A stretch of DNA of 22,751 nt, taken from assembly GCA_005885325.1 (NCBI GenBank), contig VAYX01000031.1:1-22751 (forward strand), read 5' to 3'. The first letter of the stretch is position 1, and each line of letters starts with the position of its first letter. Position numbers and translations under genes: made by a program. Shown here piece after piece: positions 7,979 to 14,720 of this stretch. This DNA is from Actinomycetota bacterium. Lineage in GTDB: Bacteria > Actinomycetota > UBA4738 > HRBIN12. The notes beneath the pieces were generated by a model that was not told the origin of the DNA, did no database searches, and was given only the letters and a program-made list of their open reading frames with translations.

Positions 7979-7980
7979 GG

Positions 7981-9024
7981 CTACGCGCCGAGCTCGGTGG
8001 CGAGCTCCGACAGCCGCTTGGCCACGGCCCGGACGGACGCCACCACCGTCAGGTAGTCCATGGCGGTAGGCCCGACGACCCCGATGGTGCCGACCGGCGT
8101 GTCCCCCACCCGGAACGGCGCGGCCACGATGGCCGCCTCCCACTCGCCCGTGGTCGGATGCTCCGCGCCGATCGTGACCGAGACGTCGCCGCCCGAGCCC
8201 ACCTGGCGAAGCAGCCGATGGAGATCCGACTCGTGCTCGAGCGCCTCGATCAGCCGGTGGACGGTCTCTCGTCGCCAGTGGGCCACCTCGTCGGCGAGGT
8301 TCGCCACGCCGCCCACCAGCACGTGGTCCCCGCCCTTGCCCCGTTGCATGTCCCGGAGGGTTTCTGCCACCGCCATCAACAGGTCCCGCTCGGCCGGACC
8401 GGACTCTCCGGCCAGGCGAAGCGCGCGCGCTTGGGCCTCGGCCATGGTCCGCCCCCCGAAGGAGTCGCCGATCCGCCGCTCGAGCGCCTCGAGGGCCTGC
8501 CCGTCGAGGTCCCGGGGCCGATCCACGAGGGCCTTCTCCACCCGGCCGTGCTGGCCGATGACGAGCACCATGATCGAGGGGCCGAGGTCGACGATCTCGG
8601 CTCGGACCAGCTGTTCCTCGGACATGCTGGGCGGCACGGCGAGACCGGCGTACTGGGTCAGGCGTGACAGGAGTTGGGTGGTCCCCTTGAGCACCTCCTC
8701 CAGGTCCAGCATGGTCTCGGCGAAGAACCCGGTGATGGCCCGGCGTTGCACGTCGCGCAGTCGGCCCCCCGCCGGCAGCGTGTTCACGTAGCCGCGGTAC
8801 CCGAGGTCGGTGGGGATCCGGCCGGCCGAGGTGTGGGGGTGGGTCAGGTACCCCATCTCCTCCAGGGCGGCCATCTCGTTTCGGATGGTCGCCGAGGAGA
8901 CGCCGAGCCCGGCTCCCTCCGCGATCGTCTCGCTCCCCACGGGCTCCCCGCTGCGCACGTACTCCTCGACCACCGCGCGGAGCACGGCGATCTTCCTCGC
9001 GCCGAGGTCGGAGGGTTCGCCCAT
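7981..9024 (-). CDS. hrcA: Heat-inducible transcription repressor HrcA
   Basis: A DNA-binding repressor of class I heat-shock genes that recognises CIRCE and is activated by GroEL in characterised species. The N-terminal winged-helix spans about residues 1-75 (ARKIAVLRAVVEEYVRSGEP, SSATIRNEMAALEEMGYL, HTSAGRIPTDLGYR). The GAF-like effector region follows, ending with the family-typical GPTAMDYLTVVASV. 347 aa is the usual length. ATG at 9024 lies just 13 bp downstream of a CIRCE, so autoregulation is expected. I see no strong Shine-Dalgarno; the 5' leader is short and partly covered by the operator. It heads a leftward operon with dnaJ. Confidence 0.97.
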   Translation of the reverse strand: MGEPSDLGARKIAVLRAVVEEYVRSGEPVGSETIAEGAGLGVSSATIRNEMAALEEMGYLTHPHTSAGRIPTDLGYRGYVNTLPAGGRLRDVQRRAITGFFAETMLDLEEVLKGTTQLLSRLTQYAGLAVPPSMSEEQLVRAEIVDLGPSIMVLVIGQHGRVEKALVDRPRDLDGQALEALERRIGDSFGGRTMAEAQARALRLAGESGPAERDLLMAVAETLRDMQRGKGGDHVLVGGVANLADEVAHWRRETVHRLIEALEHESDLHRLLRQVGSGGDVSVTIGAEHPTTGEWEAAIVAAPFRVGDTPVGTIGVVGPTAMDYLTVVASVRAVAKRLSELATELGA

Positions 9025-9037
9025 CGTCCGTACATTC

Positions 9038-9064
9038 TTAGCAGTCGAAAGGGGAGAGTGCTAG
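9038..9064. promoter_or_regulatory. CIRCE operator (HrcA-binding inverted repeat)
   Basis: On the plus strand, arms TTAGCAGTC (9038-9046) and GAGTGCTAG (9056-9064) are separated by exactly 9 bp. Against the consensus TTAGCACTC-N9-GAGTGCTAA each arm has a single mismatch (16/18). It lies 13 bp upstream of the hrcA ATG and overlaps the putative -10 of the hrcA promoter, the expected position for autorepression. Confidence 0.95.
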
Positions 9065-9087
9065 CTTCGCCGTCCCGGACCTGTCAA
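9058..9087 (-). promoter_or_regulatory. Putative housekeeping-type promoter of hrcA operon
   Basis: On the minus strand a perfect -35 TTGACA (9087-9082) is followed after 18 bp by TAGCAC (9063-9058), or after 17 bp by CTAGCA, as a poor -10 inside the CIRCE arm. The predicted start falls near 9050, giving a leader of about 25 nt. The perfect -35 and the CIRCE overlap support it; the -10 is weak. Confidence 0.6.
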
Positions 9088-9111
9088 CCTCGCGATCGCC
9101 TCGTGCGTCTA
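9083..9111 (+). promoter_or_regulatory. Putative ECF-type promoter of the sigma factor gene
   Basis: GTCAAC (9083-9088), 17 bp, then CGTCTA (9106-9111) resembles ECF promoters with a -35 containing AAC and a -10 containing CGTC. Transcription would start near 9118, just before the ribosome binding site. The -35 physically overlaps the hrcA -35 on the other strand. This rests on motif resemblance only; it would fit autoregulation by the ECF factor. Confidence 0.4.
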
Positions 9112-9118
9112 CCCCTGT

Positions 9119-9126
9119 GAGAGGAG
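9119..9126 (+). promoter_or_regulatory. Shine-Dalgarno site of the sigma factor gene
   Basis: GAGAGGAG is an excellent ribosome binding site. It is 9 nt before CTG at 9136 (the sigma frame) and 4 nt before GTG at 9131 (a frame that stops after two codons). It shows that translation starts here and not at the internal GTG at 9241. Confidence 0.7.
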
Positions 9127-9135
9127 TGACGTGAG

Positions 9136-9648
9136 CTGATCGACGAGATCGCCATCCGGGAGTTCCTCCACACGGCCTACCCCAGGCTGGTCGGGGGCCT
9201 CTCGCTGGTTGCCGGGAGCCGGGCCGCCGCCGAGGACGCGGTGCAGGAGGCGGTGGCCAGGGCCTGGGAGCGGTCCGAGCGGGGCGCCGACATCGCATCG
9301 CTGCCGGCGTGGGTCACCACGGTGTCGCTGAACCTGGCCCGGAGCCGACGGCGGCGGATGGCCGCCGAGCGCAGGGCGCGGGCCCGGCTGGGGACCGGAG
9401 AGCACTCGCCGAGCCACAGCCCCGAGGACCGCATGGATGTCACCCGAGCGCTCGGAGCGCTCCCGCGGCGCCAGCGTGAGGCCACGGTGCTCCGCTACTA
9501 CCTGGGGATGGACGTGAAGGAGGTCGCCGACGTGCTGGGAATGAGCGAGGGATCGGCGAAGACCACGCTGTTCCGAGCCCGCCGAGCGCTGTCACTGGCA
9601 CTCGGCGAATCGGACCTCGAGGAGGCGAACGATCGTGGCGAGGCTTGA
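9136..9648 (+). CDS. ECF-type RNA polymerase sigma factor (start codon anomalous)
   Basis: A group 4 sigma factor, about 170 aa. Sigma region 2 runs from REFLHTAYPRLVGGLSLVAG through AAAEDAVQEAVARAWE to LPAWVTTVSLNLARSRRRR. Sigma region 4 is ALGALPRRQREATVLRYYLGMDVKEVADVLGMSEGSAKTTLFRARRAL, with a clear helix-turn-helix. The frame is open back to a TGA at 9127-9129, but between that stop and region 2 there is no ATG, GTG or TTG. CTG at 9136, 9 nt after the GAGAGGAG site, is the best-placed candidate. A one-base loss just after GTG 9131 would also explain the pattern. A start at GTG 9241 would delete half of region 2. The 3' end overlaps the next gene by 14 nt, so the two are coupled. Confidence 0.85.
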   Translation: MIDEIAIREFLHTAYPRLVGGLSLVAGSRAAAEDAVQEAVARAWERSERGADIASLPAWVTTVSLNLARSRRRRMAAERRARARLGTGEHSPSHSPEDRMDVTRALGALPRRQREATVLRYYLGMDVKEVADVLGMSEGSAKTTLFRARRALSLALGESDLEEANDRGEA

Positions 9649-11422
9649 CGACCGTCTGCGGCGGGATCTCGAGCGGGCCGCCCGTCCGGCGGATCCCGCC
9701 GGCGTGTACGAGGAGCTCATCCGGCGCCGCGAACGCAGGCGGATCGCGCGGAAGGTCCAGGCCGGTGCGCTCGCGTTCGTGGTGATCGCCGGGACGGCGG
9801 CAGGGGTGTACGCGCTCTCACGGGTGTTCGAAGGCTCCGAAGGGACCCTACCCGCCGTCTCCCCCTGGCCGATCGTCCCACGAGAGAACGGCCGCATCGC
9901 CATCACGACCGGCGATGCGATACGAACCGTCGATCCGTCCGGTTCGGATGCGATCGAGATCCCGCTTCCGGGGCCCGGCCTCGCGTGGCACGTTGCCTGG
10001 TCACCGGATGGGAGGCGGCTCGCGGTGGTCGTGTTCGGCGACCAGGAGCGGACCCTCTACGTGATGGCGGCCGACGGCTCCAACCCCACGAGGATCGCTA
10101 GTGCGGAGAATGTCTCCGCCCCCTCCTGGTGGCCCGACGGGACGCGGATCGCATATGTGGCGGAATCGGGTGGGAGATCGAGCATCCACGTCGCCAATTC
10201 CGACGGGTCCGACAACCTGGTGCTCCACAGTATCGACGCACCGGGGACGCGTGCGATCTTCTCCGCGAAGGTCTCACCCGATGGGACGCTGATCGTCTTC
10301 GACCAGGGAACCGAAGAGGGGTTCGACATCTTCGCCGTGGCGGCCGACGGCGCGGACGTCCGGCAGCTCACGCACACGGGCCAGGACTACAACCCCTCGT
10401 GGTCGCCCGACGGCGCGGCGATCTCCTTCACCCGTCAGGAAGGGGCGATGGAATCGGACATCTTCACGATGGCGGCGGACGGAACACACGTCCGCCGCTT
10501 GACCAAAGACGGGAAGGGCAGAACGAACCTGGACCCCATCTGGTCGCCCGACGGGACCTTGATCGCCTATATCGCGGGACGGACCGGTGGCCCGGGGCCG
10601 CTGGTCGTGATGGACGCCGACGGCACGAATCCAGTCACGATCACCTCGGCGGATGTTCTCGGGGCTTCCTGGCAGCCTCTCCTCCCGTCGCCCACGCCGA
10701 GTCCTACACCGTCGGCGAGCTCCGACATCGGTCTGGCGTTCCCCGTGTGCAACGTGACGTCGGTCCAGGGCACGTTCGGTGACGGACTCGGGACCTGGAC
10801 GGCCTTCGTCGCCACCAAGCGCGGCGACGGTCCCTGCCCGAACGCGAGCGAGGCGGACAATGTCGTCGCCATCGACGTCACCGGGGATGGACAGGCCGAT
10901 GCGGCGTACGGACCGTTCGGGTGCCAAGGGGCATGCTCGGCCTTCGCCGCTCCTGACATCGACGGCGACGGGACCGACGAGCTCCTCGTGCAGGACGTCG
11001 CGTTCAGCATCGCCGGCCTGCGGCTGTTCGAGGTGTACGGGAGCGGCGGGCCGGAAGCCGGCAGGGCCATCCTGTCCCCCGTGACCGTGGCGCCGCCTGG
11101 TGACCCCGCGGGGGGGTTCGAGCCGGGGAAGGAACTCCGGCTGTGGCTCGGCGGTGATGGGTTCCAGCTCGACGCGCTGCGATGTGACGCGGGGCCTGAC
11201 GGACAGGTGTTCGTGGCGACCTCGGCCGAGTCCAAGCCCCATGATTCCTCCCACGCCGTCTGGTACGCGCACGAGACGACCTTCAAGCTGCGACACGACG
11301 GGAGGCTGGACGTACTGGGGACGCGGGACTTCCAGGAACCGGCGACCTCCGCGTTGCCGTCGTTCGCCACCCGGGGAGGGCTCTGCGGCGCAGGGCTCCC
11401 CGACCAGTACGGCAGCAGCTAG
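9635..11422 (+). CDS. Membrane-anchored TolB-like propeller protein, putative anti-sigma factor/sensor
   Basis: 595 aa, not a recognised named gene. Order: a short cytoplasmic tail (1-42, with a basic RRRERRRIARK run); one transmembrane helix (about 43-62); a six-bladed TolB/PD40-type propeller (about 80-345) with five clear SPDG/WPDG repeats near 122, 164, 210, 253 and 301 after a less regular first blade; a Pro/Ser/Thr linker (about 351-363); and a C-terminal domain (about 370-595) with DVTGDGQAD and DIDGDGTDE, which look like FG-GAP/Ca-binding loops. The charge pattern puts the propeller outside. The GTG start at 9635 has a GAGGAGG site 9 nt upstream and overlaps the sigma gene. That coupling suggests the cytoplasmic tail may bind the sigma factor, though no classical zinc anti-sigma motif is seen. 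The stop shares CTAG with hemW. Confidence 0.88.
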   Translation: MARLDDRLRRDLERAARPADPAGVYEELIRRRERRRIARKVQAGALAFVVIAGTAAGVYALSRVFEGSEGTLPAVSPWPIVPRENGRIAITTGDAIRTVDPSGSDAIEIPLPGPGLAWHVAWSPDGRRLAVVVFGDQERTLYVMAADGSNPTRIASAENVSAPSWWPDGTRIAYVAESGGRSSIHVANSDGSDNLVLHSIDAPGTRAIFSAKVSPDGTLIVFDQGTEEGFDIFAVAADGADVRQLTHTGQDYNPSWSPDGAAISFTRQEGAMESDIFTMAADGTHVRRLTKDGKGRTNLDPIWSPDGTLIAYIAGRTGGPGPLVVMDADGTNPVTITSADVLGASWQPLLPSPTPSPTPSASSDIGLAFPVCNVTSVQGTFGDGLGTWTAFVATKRGDGPCPNASEADNVVAIDVTGDGQADAAYGPFGCQGACSAFAAPDIDGDGTDELLVQDVAFSIAGLRLFEVYGSGGPEAGRAILSPVTVAPPGDPAGGFEPGKELRLWLGGDGFQLDALRCDAGPDGQVFVATSAESKPHDSSHAVWYAHETTFKLRHDGRLDVLGTRDFQEPATSALPSFATRGGLCGAGLPDQYGSS

Positions 11423-12519
11423 CCCGCGAGGGCCAGGACCAGCTCGTTCAGCAGCAGCATGCCTCGCTCGGTCGGCACGAGGTGGCCGTCGCGGCGGCGG
11501 AGCAGTCCCTGTTGCAGGAAGCCGGACGCGACGTCGCGGTCGACCGAGGCCACGGGAACGCCCTCGAGGATCCGGAGCTTCAAGAAGACGTCCTCCAGGC
11601 GCTCGTCCTCCGGCGTGAGGCGCTCCTCGCCGCCGACCGGGCGCTGGCCGTGCTCCACCACGTCCAGGTACTCGGCCGGGGGGCGGACGTTCCACCATCG
11701 GCGCCCATCGCGGTACGAGTGCGCCCCGGCCCCCAGCCCGAGATACGGCTGCTTCCGCCAGTAGCCCAGGTTGTGCCGGCATTCGAACCCGGGAAATGCC
11801 CAGTTCGACACCTCGTAGTGGCCGTAGCCGGCCTCGCCGAGCAGCTCGCACGCGAGGTCGAACATGTCGGCCTGAAGGTCCGGCTCCGGTCCCGGGACCA
11901 GCCCCGCCTGGACCTTGCGGCCGAGCGGCGTGGCCGGCTCGATCGTGAGCGCGTACGCGGATACGTGCTCGGGACGGAGCGCGATGGTCTCCTCGAGGGT
12001 CCGCCGCCACGACGCGAGCGTCTCGCCGTTCGCCCCGTAGATCAGGTCGAGATTCACGTCGGTGTGGCCCGCCGCCCGGGCGGCAGCGAACGCGCGGTGC
12101 ACGGACGCGGGCCCGTGCACCCGCTCCAGCGCGTCGAGCACGCGCTGGTCGAACGACTGCGCGCCCATCGACAGGCGCGTGTAGCCGGCCTCGCGCAACG
12201 CGGCCAGCTTCTCCTCATCGACCGTGTCCGGGTTGGCCTCGATCGTGACCTCGGCCCCGGGCTCGAGGTCGAACCGCTCCCTGAGCCGAGCCAACAGGCG
12301 CGCCAGCTCGTCGGCGTCGAGCGTCGTCGGCGTGCCGCCACCGAGGAAGACCGATCCGAAGCGTTCGCCTCGCCATGCGTCCGCCCACAGTCCGGCCTCG
12401 GCCTCCAGCGCGTCGACGTACCGCGAGGCGAGGTGACCGAGTCCGGCGTACGCGTTGAAGTCGCAGTAGCCGCAGCGCGTGAGGCAGAACGGGACGTGCA
12501 CGTACAGGCCGGCGGTCAT
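11419..12519 (-). CDS. hemW: Heme chaperone HemW (radical SAM, coproporphyrinogen III oxidase-like)
   Basis: A radical SAM protein of the HemN-like group. HemW members bind heme and hand it to target proteins and are not oxygen-independent coproporphyrinogen oxidases. The 4Fe-4S motif is Cys12-x3-Cys16-x2-Cys19 (CLTRCGYC), directly after VHVPFC without the extended HemN N-terminus. GGGTPT and VTIEANPDTVDEEKL follow. HNLGYWRKQPYLGLGAGAHSY is typical of HemW. 366 aa is the usual length. The ATG at 12519 overlaps the lepA stop as ATGA, with a GGGAGGA site 5 nt upstream. The lepA-hemW pairing is widely conserved. The stop codon shares CTAG (11419-11422) with the convergent propeller gene. Confidence 0.95.
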   Translation of the reverse strand: MTAGLYVHVPFCLTRCGYCDFNAYAGLGHLASRYVDALEAEAGLWADAWRGERFGSVFLGGGTPTTLDADELARLLARLRERFDLEPGAEVTIEANPDTVDEEKLAALREAGYTRLSMGAQSFDQRVLDALERVHGPASVHRAFAAARAAGHTDVNLDLIYGANGETLASWRRTLEETIALRPEHVSAYALTIEPATPLGRKVQAGLVPGPEPDLQADMFDLACELLGEAGYGHYEVSNWAFPGFECRHNLGYWRKQPYLGLGAGAHSYRDGRRWWNVRPPAEYLDVVEHGQRPVGGEERLTPEDERLEDVFLKLRILEGVPVASVDRDVASGFLQQGLLRRRDGHLVPTERGMLLLNELVLALAG

Positions 12520-14354
12520 GGCTTTCCTCCCGTCCGCTGGCCGGCCTTCTGCCCGGCCCGCTGATCCACGCGAAGCGCGGCGATGAAGGCCTCCTGCGGC
12601 ACGTCAACGCGCCCCACCCGGCGCAACCGAGCTTTCCCCTTCTTCTGCTGTTCCAGGAGCTTGCGCTTGCGCGTGATGTCGCCTCCGTAGCACTTGGCCA
12701 GGACGTCCTTACGCTTGGCCTTGATGGTCTCTCTCGCCACGACGCGAGACCCGATCGCGGCCTGGATCGCCACATCGAACAGCTGCCGGGGGATCAGCTC
12801 GCGCAGTCGTTCCACCAGCTGCCGGCCGTACTGCGCCGCCTTGTCCCGGTGCACGACCGAGCTGAACGCGTCCACCGGCTCCCCGTGCAGCAGGATGTCC
12901 ACCCGGACGAGATCCGCCCGCTCGTAGCCCACCGGCTCATAGTCCAGCGACGCGTAGCCACGGGTCTTCGACTTCAGCTGGTCGAAGAAGTCGAAGATGA
13001 TCTCGGCGAGCGGGAGCCTGTAGTGGACCTCGGCCCGCTCGGGCGACAGGTACGTGATGTCGATCAGCTCGCCTCGCCTGGACTGGCAGAGCTCCAGGAC
13101 CGCTCCGAGGTACGTGGACGGGGTGACGATCGTAGCCAGCACGACCGGCTCCTCCACGTGGTCGTACGTCCCGGGCGCAGGCATCTCGCTCGGGTTGTGG
13201 ACCACGATGACCTCGTTCCCCCGGATCACGTGGAACTCCACGTTCGGCGCGGTGGCGATGAGCTCCAGGCCGAACTCCCGCTCGAGCCGCTCCTTCACGA
13301 TGTCCATGTGCAGCAACCCAAGGAACCCGCACCGGAACCCGAACCCCAGCGCCTTGGATGTCTCAGGCTCGTACTGCAAGGCCGCGTCGTTCAGCTTCAG
13401 CTTGTCCAGGGCATCGCGGAGGGCCGTGTAGTCGCCGCCCTCGGCCGGGTACAGCCCGCTCCACACCATCGGCTTGGGCTCGCGATAGCCGGGGAGCGGC
13501 TCCCGGGCCCGGTGCTTGCCCGCGATCGTCACGGTGTCGCCTACCTTGGCCAGGTGGACGTCCTTCATCCCGGTGACGAGGTAGCCGACCTCCCCCGGCC
13601 CGAGCTCGGGCACGGGCGTGGCTTCGGGGGCGAACACCCCGCACTCCTCCGCCTCCGAATCGGCGTTCGCCGCCATCAGATGGATCTTGGCCCGAGACGG
13701 CAACACCCCGTCCTTCACCCGGACGTAGGCCACCACGCCGCGGTAGGCGTCGAACGTGGAATCGAACACCAGGGCGCGCAGCGGATCCTCTCGCCGTCCC
13801 TGCGGCGCCGGCACGAGCTCGATCACCTTCTGCAACAGCGCGGGGACATCCTGGCCGGTCTTCGCAGAGATCCGAAGGACGTCCTTCGGATCCCATCCCA
13901 CGAGCTCTCCGACCTCGCGCGCCGTCTCCTCCGGATCGGCCTGCGGCAGGTCGATCTTGTTCAGCGCGGGGATGATCGCCAGGCCGGCGTCGCGGGCGAG
14001 GTGGAAGTTCGCGAGGGTCTGGGCCTCGATCCCCTGGGCCGCATCGACGAGCAGCACGGCGCCCTCGCACGCGGCGAGGGAGCGCGAGACCTCGTAGGTG
14101 AAGTCCACATGGCCCGGCGTATCGATGAGGTTCAGCACGTACGTGTCGTCGAGCTGGTACGTGAGCCGCACGGCCTGCGCCTTGATGGTGATGCCCCGCT
14201 CCCGCTCCAGGTCCATCCGGTCCAGGTACTGGTCCCGCATGTCCCGTGCCGCCACCGCGTGGGTGAGCTCGAGGATCCGGTCGGCCAGCGTGGACTTGCC
14301 GTGGTCGATGTGGGCCACGATGCAGAAGTTCCGAAGGCGGTTGGTCTCGGTCAC
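12516..14354 (-). CDS. lepA: Elongation factor 4 (LepA), ribosome-associated GTPase
   Basis: A translational GTPase (612 aa) that binds the ribosome; proposed roles include back-translocation and 30S biogenesis. The G domain has P-loop AHIDHGKS (14-21), the DTPGH motif and NKIDLP. Then come domain II (VKDGVLPSRAKIHLM), EF-G-like domains III and V, and the LepA-specific C-terminal domain (IGSRVVARETIKAKRKDVLAKCYGGD, RKRKLLEQQKKGKARLRRVG). The start is GTG at 14354 (protein begins MTETNRLRNFCIVAHIDHGK); the frame stays open far upstream, but that extension lies under rpsT and holA and looks unlike protein. The Shine-Dalgarno is weak (GGGAG about 13 nt upstream). The gene is divergent from rpsT and coupled to hemW downstream. 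Confidence 0.97.
   Translation of the reverse strand: MTETNRLRNFCIVAHIDHGKSTLADRILELTHAVAARDMRDQYLDRMDLERERGITIKAQAVRLTYQLDDTYVLNLIDTPGHVDFTYEVSRSLAACEGAVLLVDAAQGIEAQTLANFHLARDAGLAIIPALNKIDLPQADPEETAREVGELVGWDPKDVLRISAKTGQDVPALLQKVIELVPAPQGRREDPLRALVFDSTFDAYRGVVAYVRVKDGVLPSRAKIHLMAANADSEAEECGVFAPEATPVPELGPGEVGYLVTGMKDVHLAKVGDTVTIAGKHRAREPLPGYREPKPMVWSGLYPAEGGDYTALRDALDKLKLNDAALQYEPETSKALGFGFRCGFLGLLHMDIVKERLEREFGLELIATAPNVEFHVIRGNEVIVVHNPSEMPAPGTYDHVEEPVVLATIVTPSTYLGAVLELCQSRRGELIDITYLSPERAEVHYRLPLAEIIFDFFDQLKSKTRGYASLDYEPVGYERADLVRVDILLHGEPVDAFSSVVHRDKAAQYGRQLVERLRELIPRQLFDVAIQAAIGSRVVARETIKAKRKDVLAKCYGGDITRKRKLLEQQKKGKARLRRVGRVDVPQEAFIAALRVDQRAGQKAGQRTGGKP
12525..12531 (-). promoter_or_regulatory. 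Shine-Dalgarno site of hemW
   Basis: Minus-strand GGGAGGA inside the lepA 3' end, 5 nt before the hemW ATG. It supports independent reinitiation at the ATGA overlap. Confidence 0.7.
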
Positions 14355-14433
14355 GGCGGGTCTATTCTCCCGGGTCGCCGGCCGGCCGCCTCGGAGCGGG
14401 TCCTGACGGGCCGGTCGGCCACCATCCCGCTGG

Positions 14434-14439
14434 TAGACT
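14434..14439 (+). promoter_or_regulatory. Putative -10 element of rpsT (possibly leaderless transcript)
   Basis: TAGACT fits the TANNNT -10 pattern and ends 8 nt before the rpsT GTG at 14448. No convincing Shine-Dalgarno lies between. This is the layout of leaderless mRNAs common in Actinomycetota. I see no good -35. Confidence 0.4.
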
Positions 14440-14447
14440 CGCTCGCC

Positions 14448-14720
14448 GTGGCCAACATCAAGTCCCAGATCAAGCGGAACCGTCAGAACGAGCGCCGCCG
14501 CGAGCGGAACAAGGCCGTGCGCACCGAGCTGAAGACCGCGGCCAAGAAGGCCCGGACGGCGGTATCGGAGGGTGGCGGCGAGGCCGCGACGGAGCTCCTG
14601 CGTTCGGCGAGCCGGGCGATCGACAAGGCGGCGTCCAGTGGCATCGTGCACAAGCGGGCCGCCGCTCGGCGGAAGTCCCGGCTGGCCAAGGCCGCCGGCG
14701 CGACGGGCTCCGAGGGCTAG
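14448..14720 (+). CDS. rpsT: 30S ribosomal protein S20
   Basis: A primary 16S rRNA-binding protein of the small subunit. 90 aa, strongly basic, with the family N-terminus ANIKSQIKRNRQNERRRERN followed by KAVRTELKTAAKKARTAV, and the C-terminal IDKAASSGIVHKRAAARRKSRLAK. The start is GTG at 14448; the longer open frame upstream is antisense to lepA and can be ignored. It is the only rightward gene in the right half, divergent from lepA and convergent with holA. The stop TAG (14718-14720) overlaps the holA stop on the other strand in one CTAG. The rpsT-between-lepA-and-holA layout matches other Actinomycetota. Confidence 0.97.
   Translation: MANIKSQIKRNRQNERRRERNKAVRTELKTAAKKARTAVSEGGGEAATELLRSASRAIDKAASSGIVHKRAAARRKSRLAKAAGATGSEG

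Noticed and set aside
9241..9648. Sigma factor starting at GTG 9241 (135 aa)
   Set aside because: It would remove about half of sigma region 2, which is clearly encoded upstream in the same frame after a strong ribosome site.
10274..12010. 578-codon minus-strand frame across the propeller gene and hemW
   Set aside because: Arg/Gly/Pro-rich shadow frame; both underlying genes have clear protein signatures in other frames.
12849..14720. 623-codon plus-strand protein ending in S20
   Set aside because: Only the last 90 codons (from GTG 14448) are S20; the rest is antisense to lepA.
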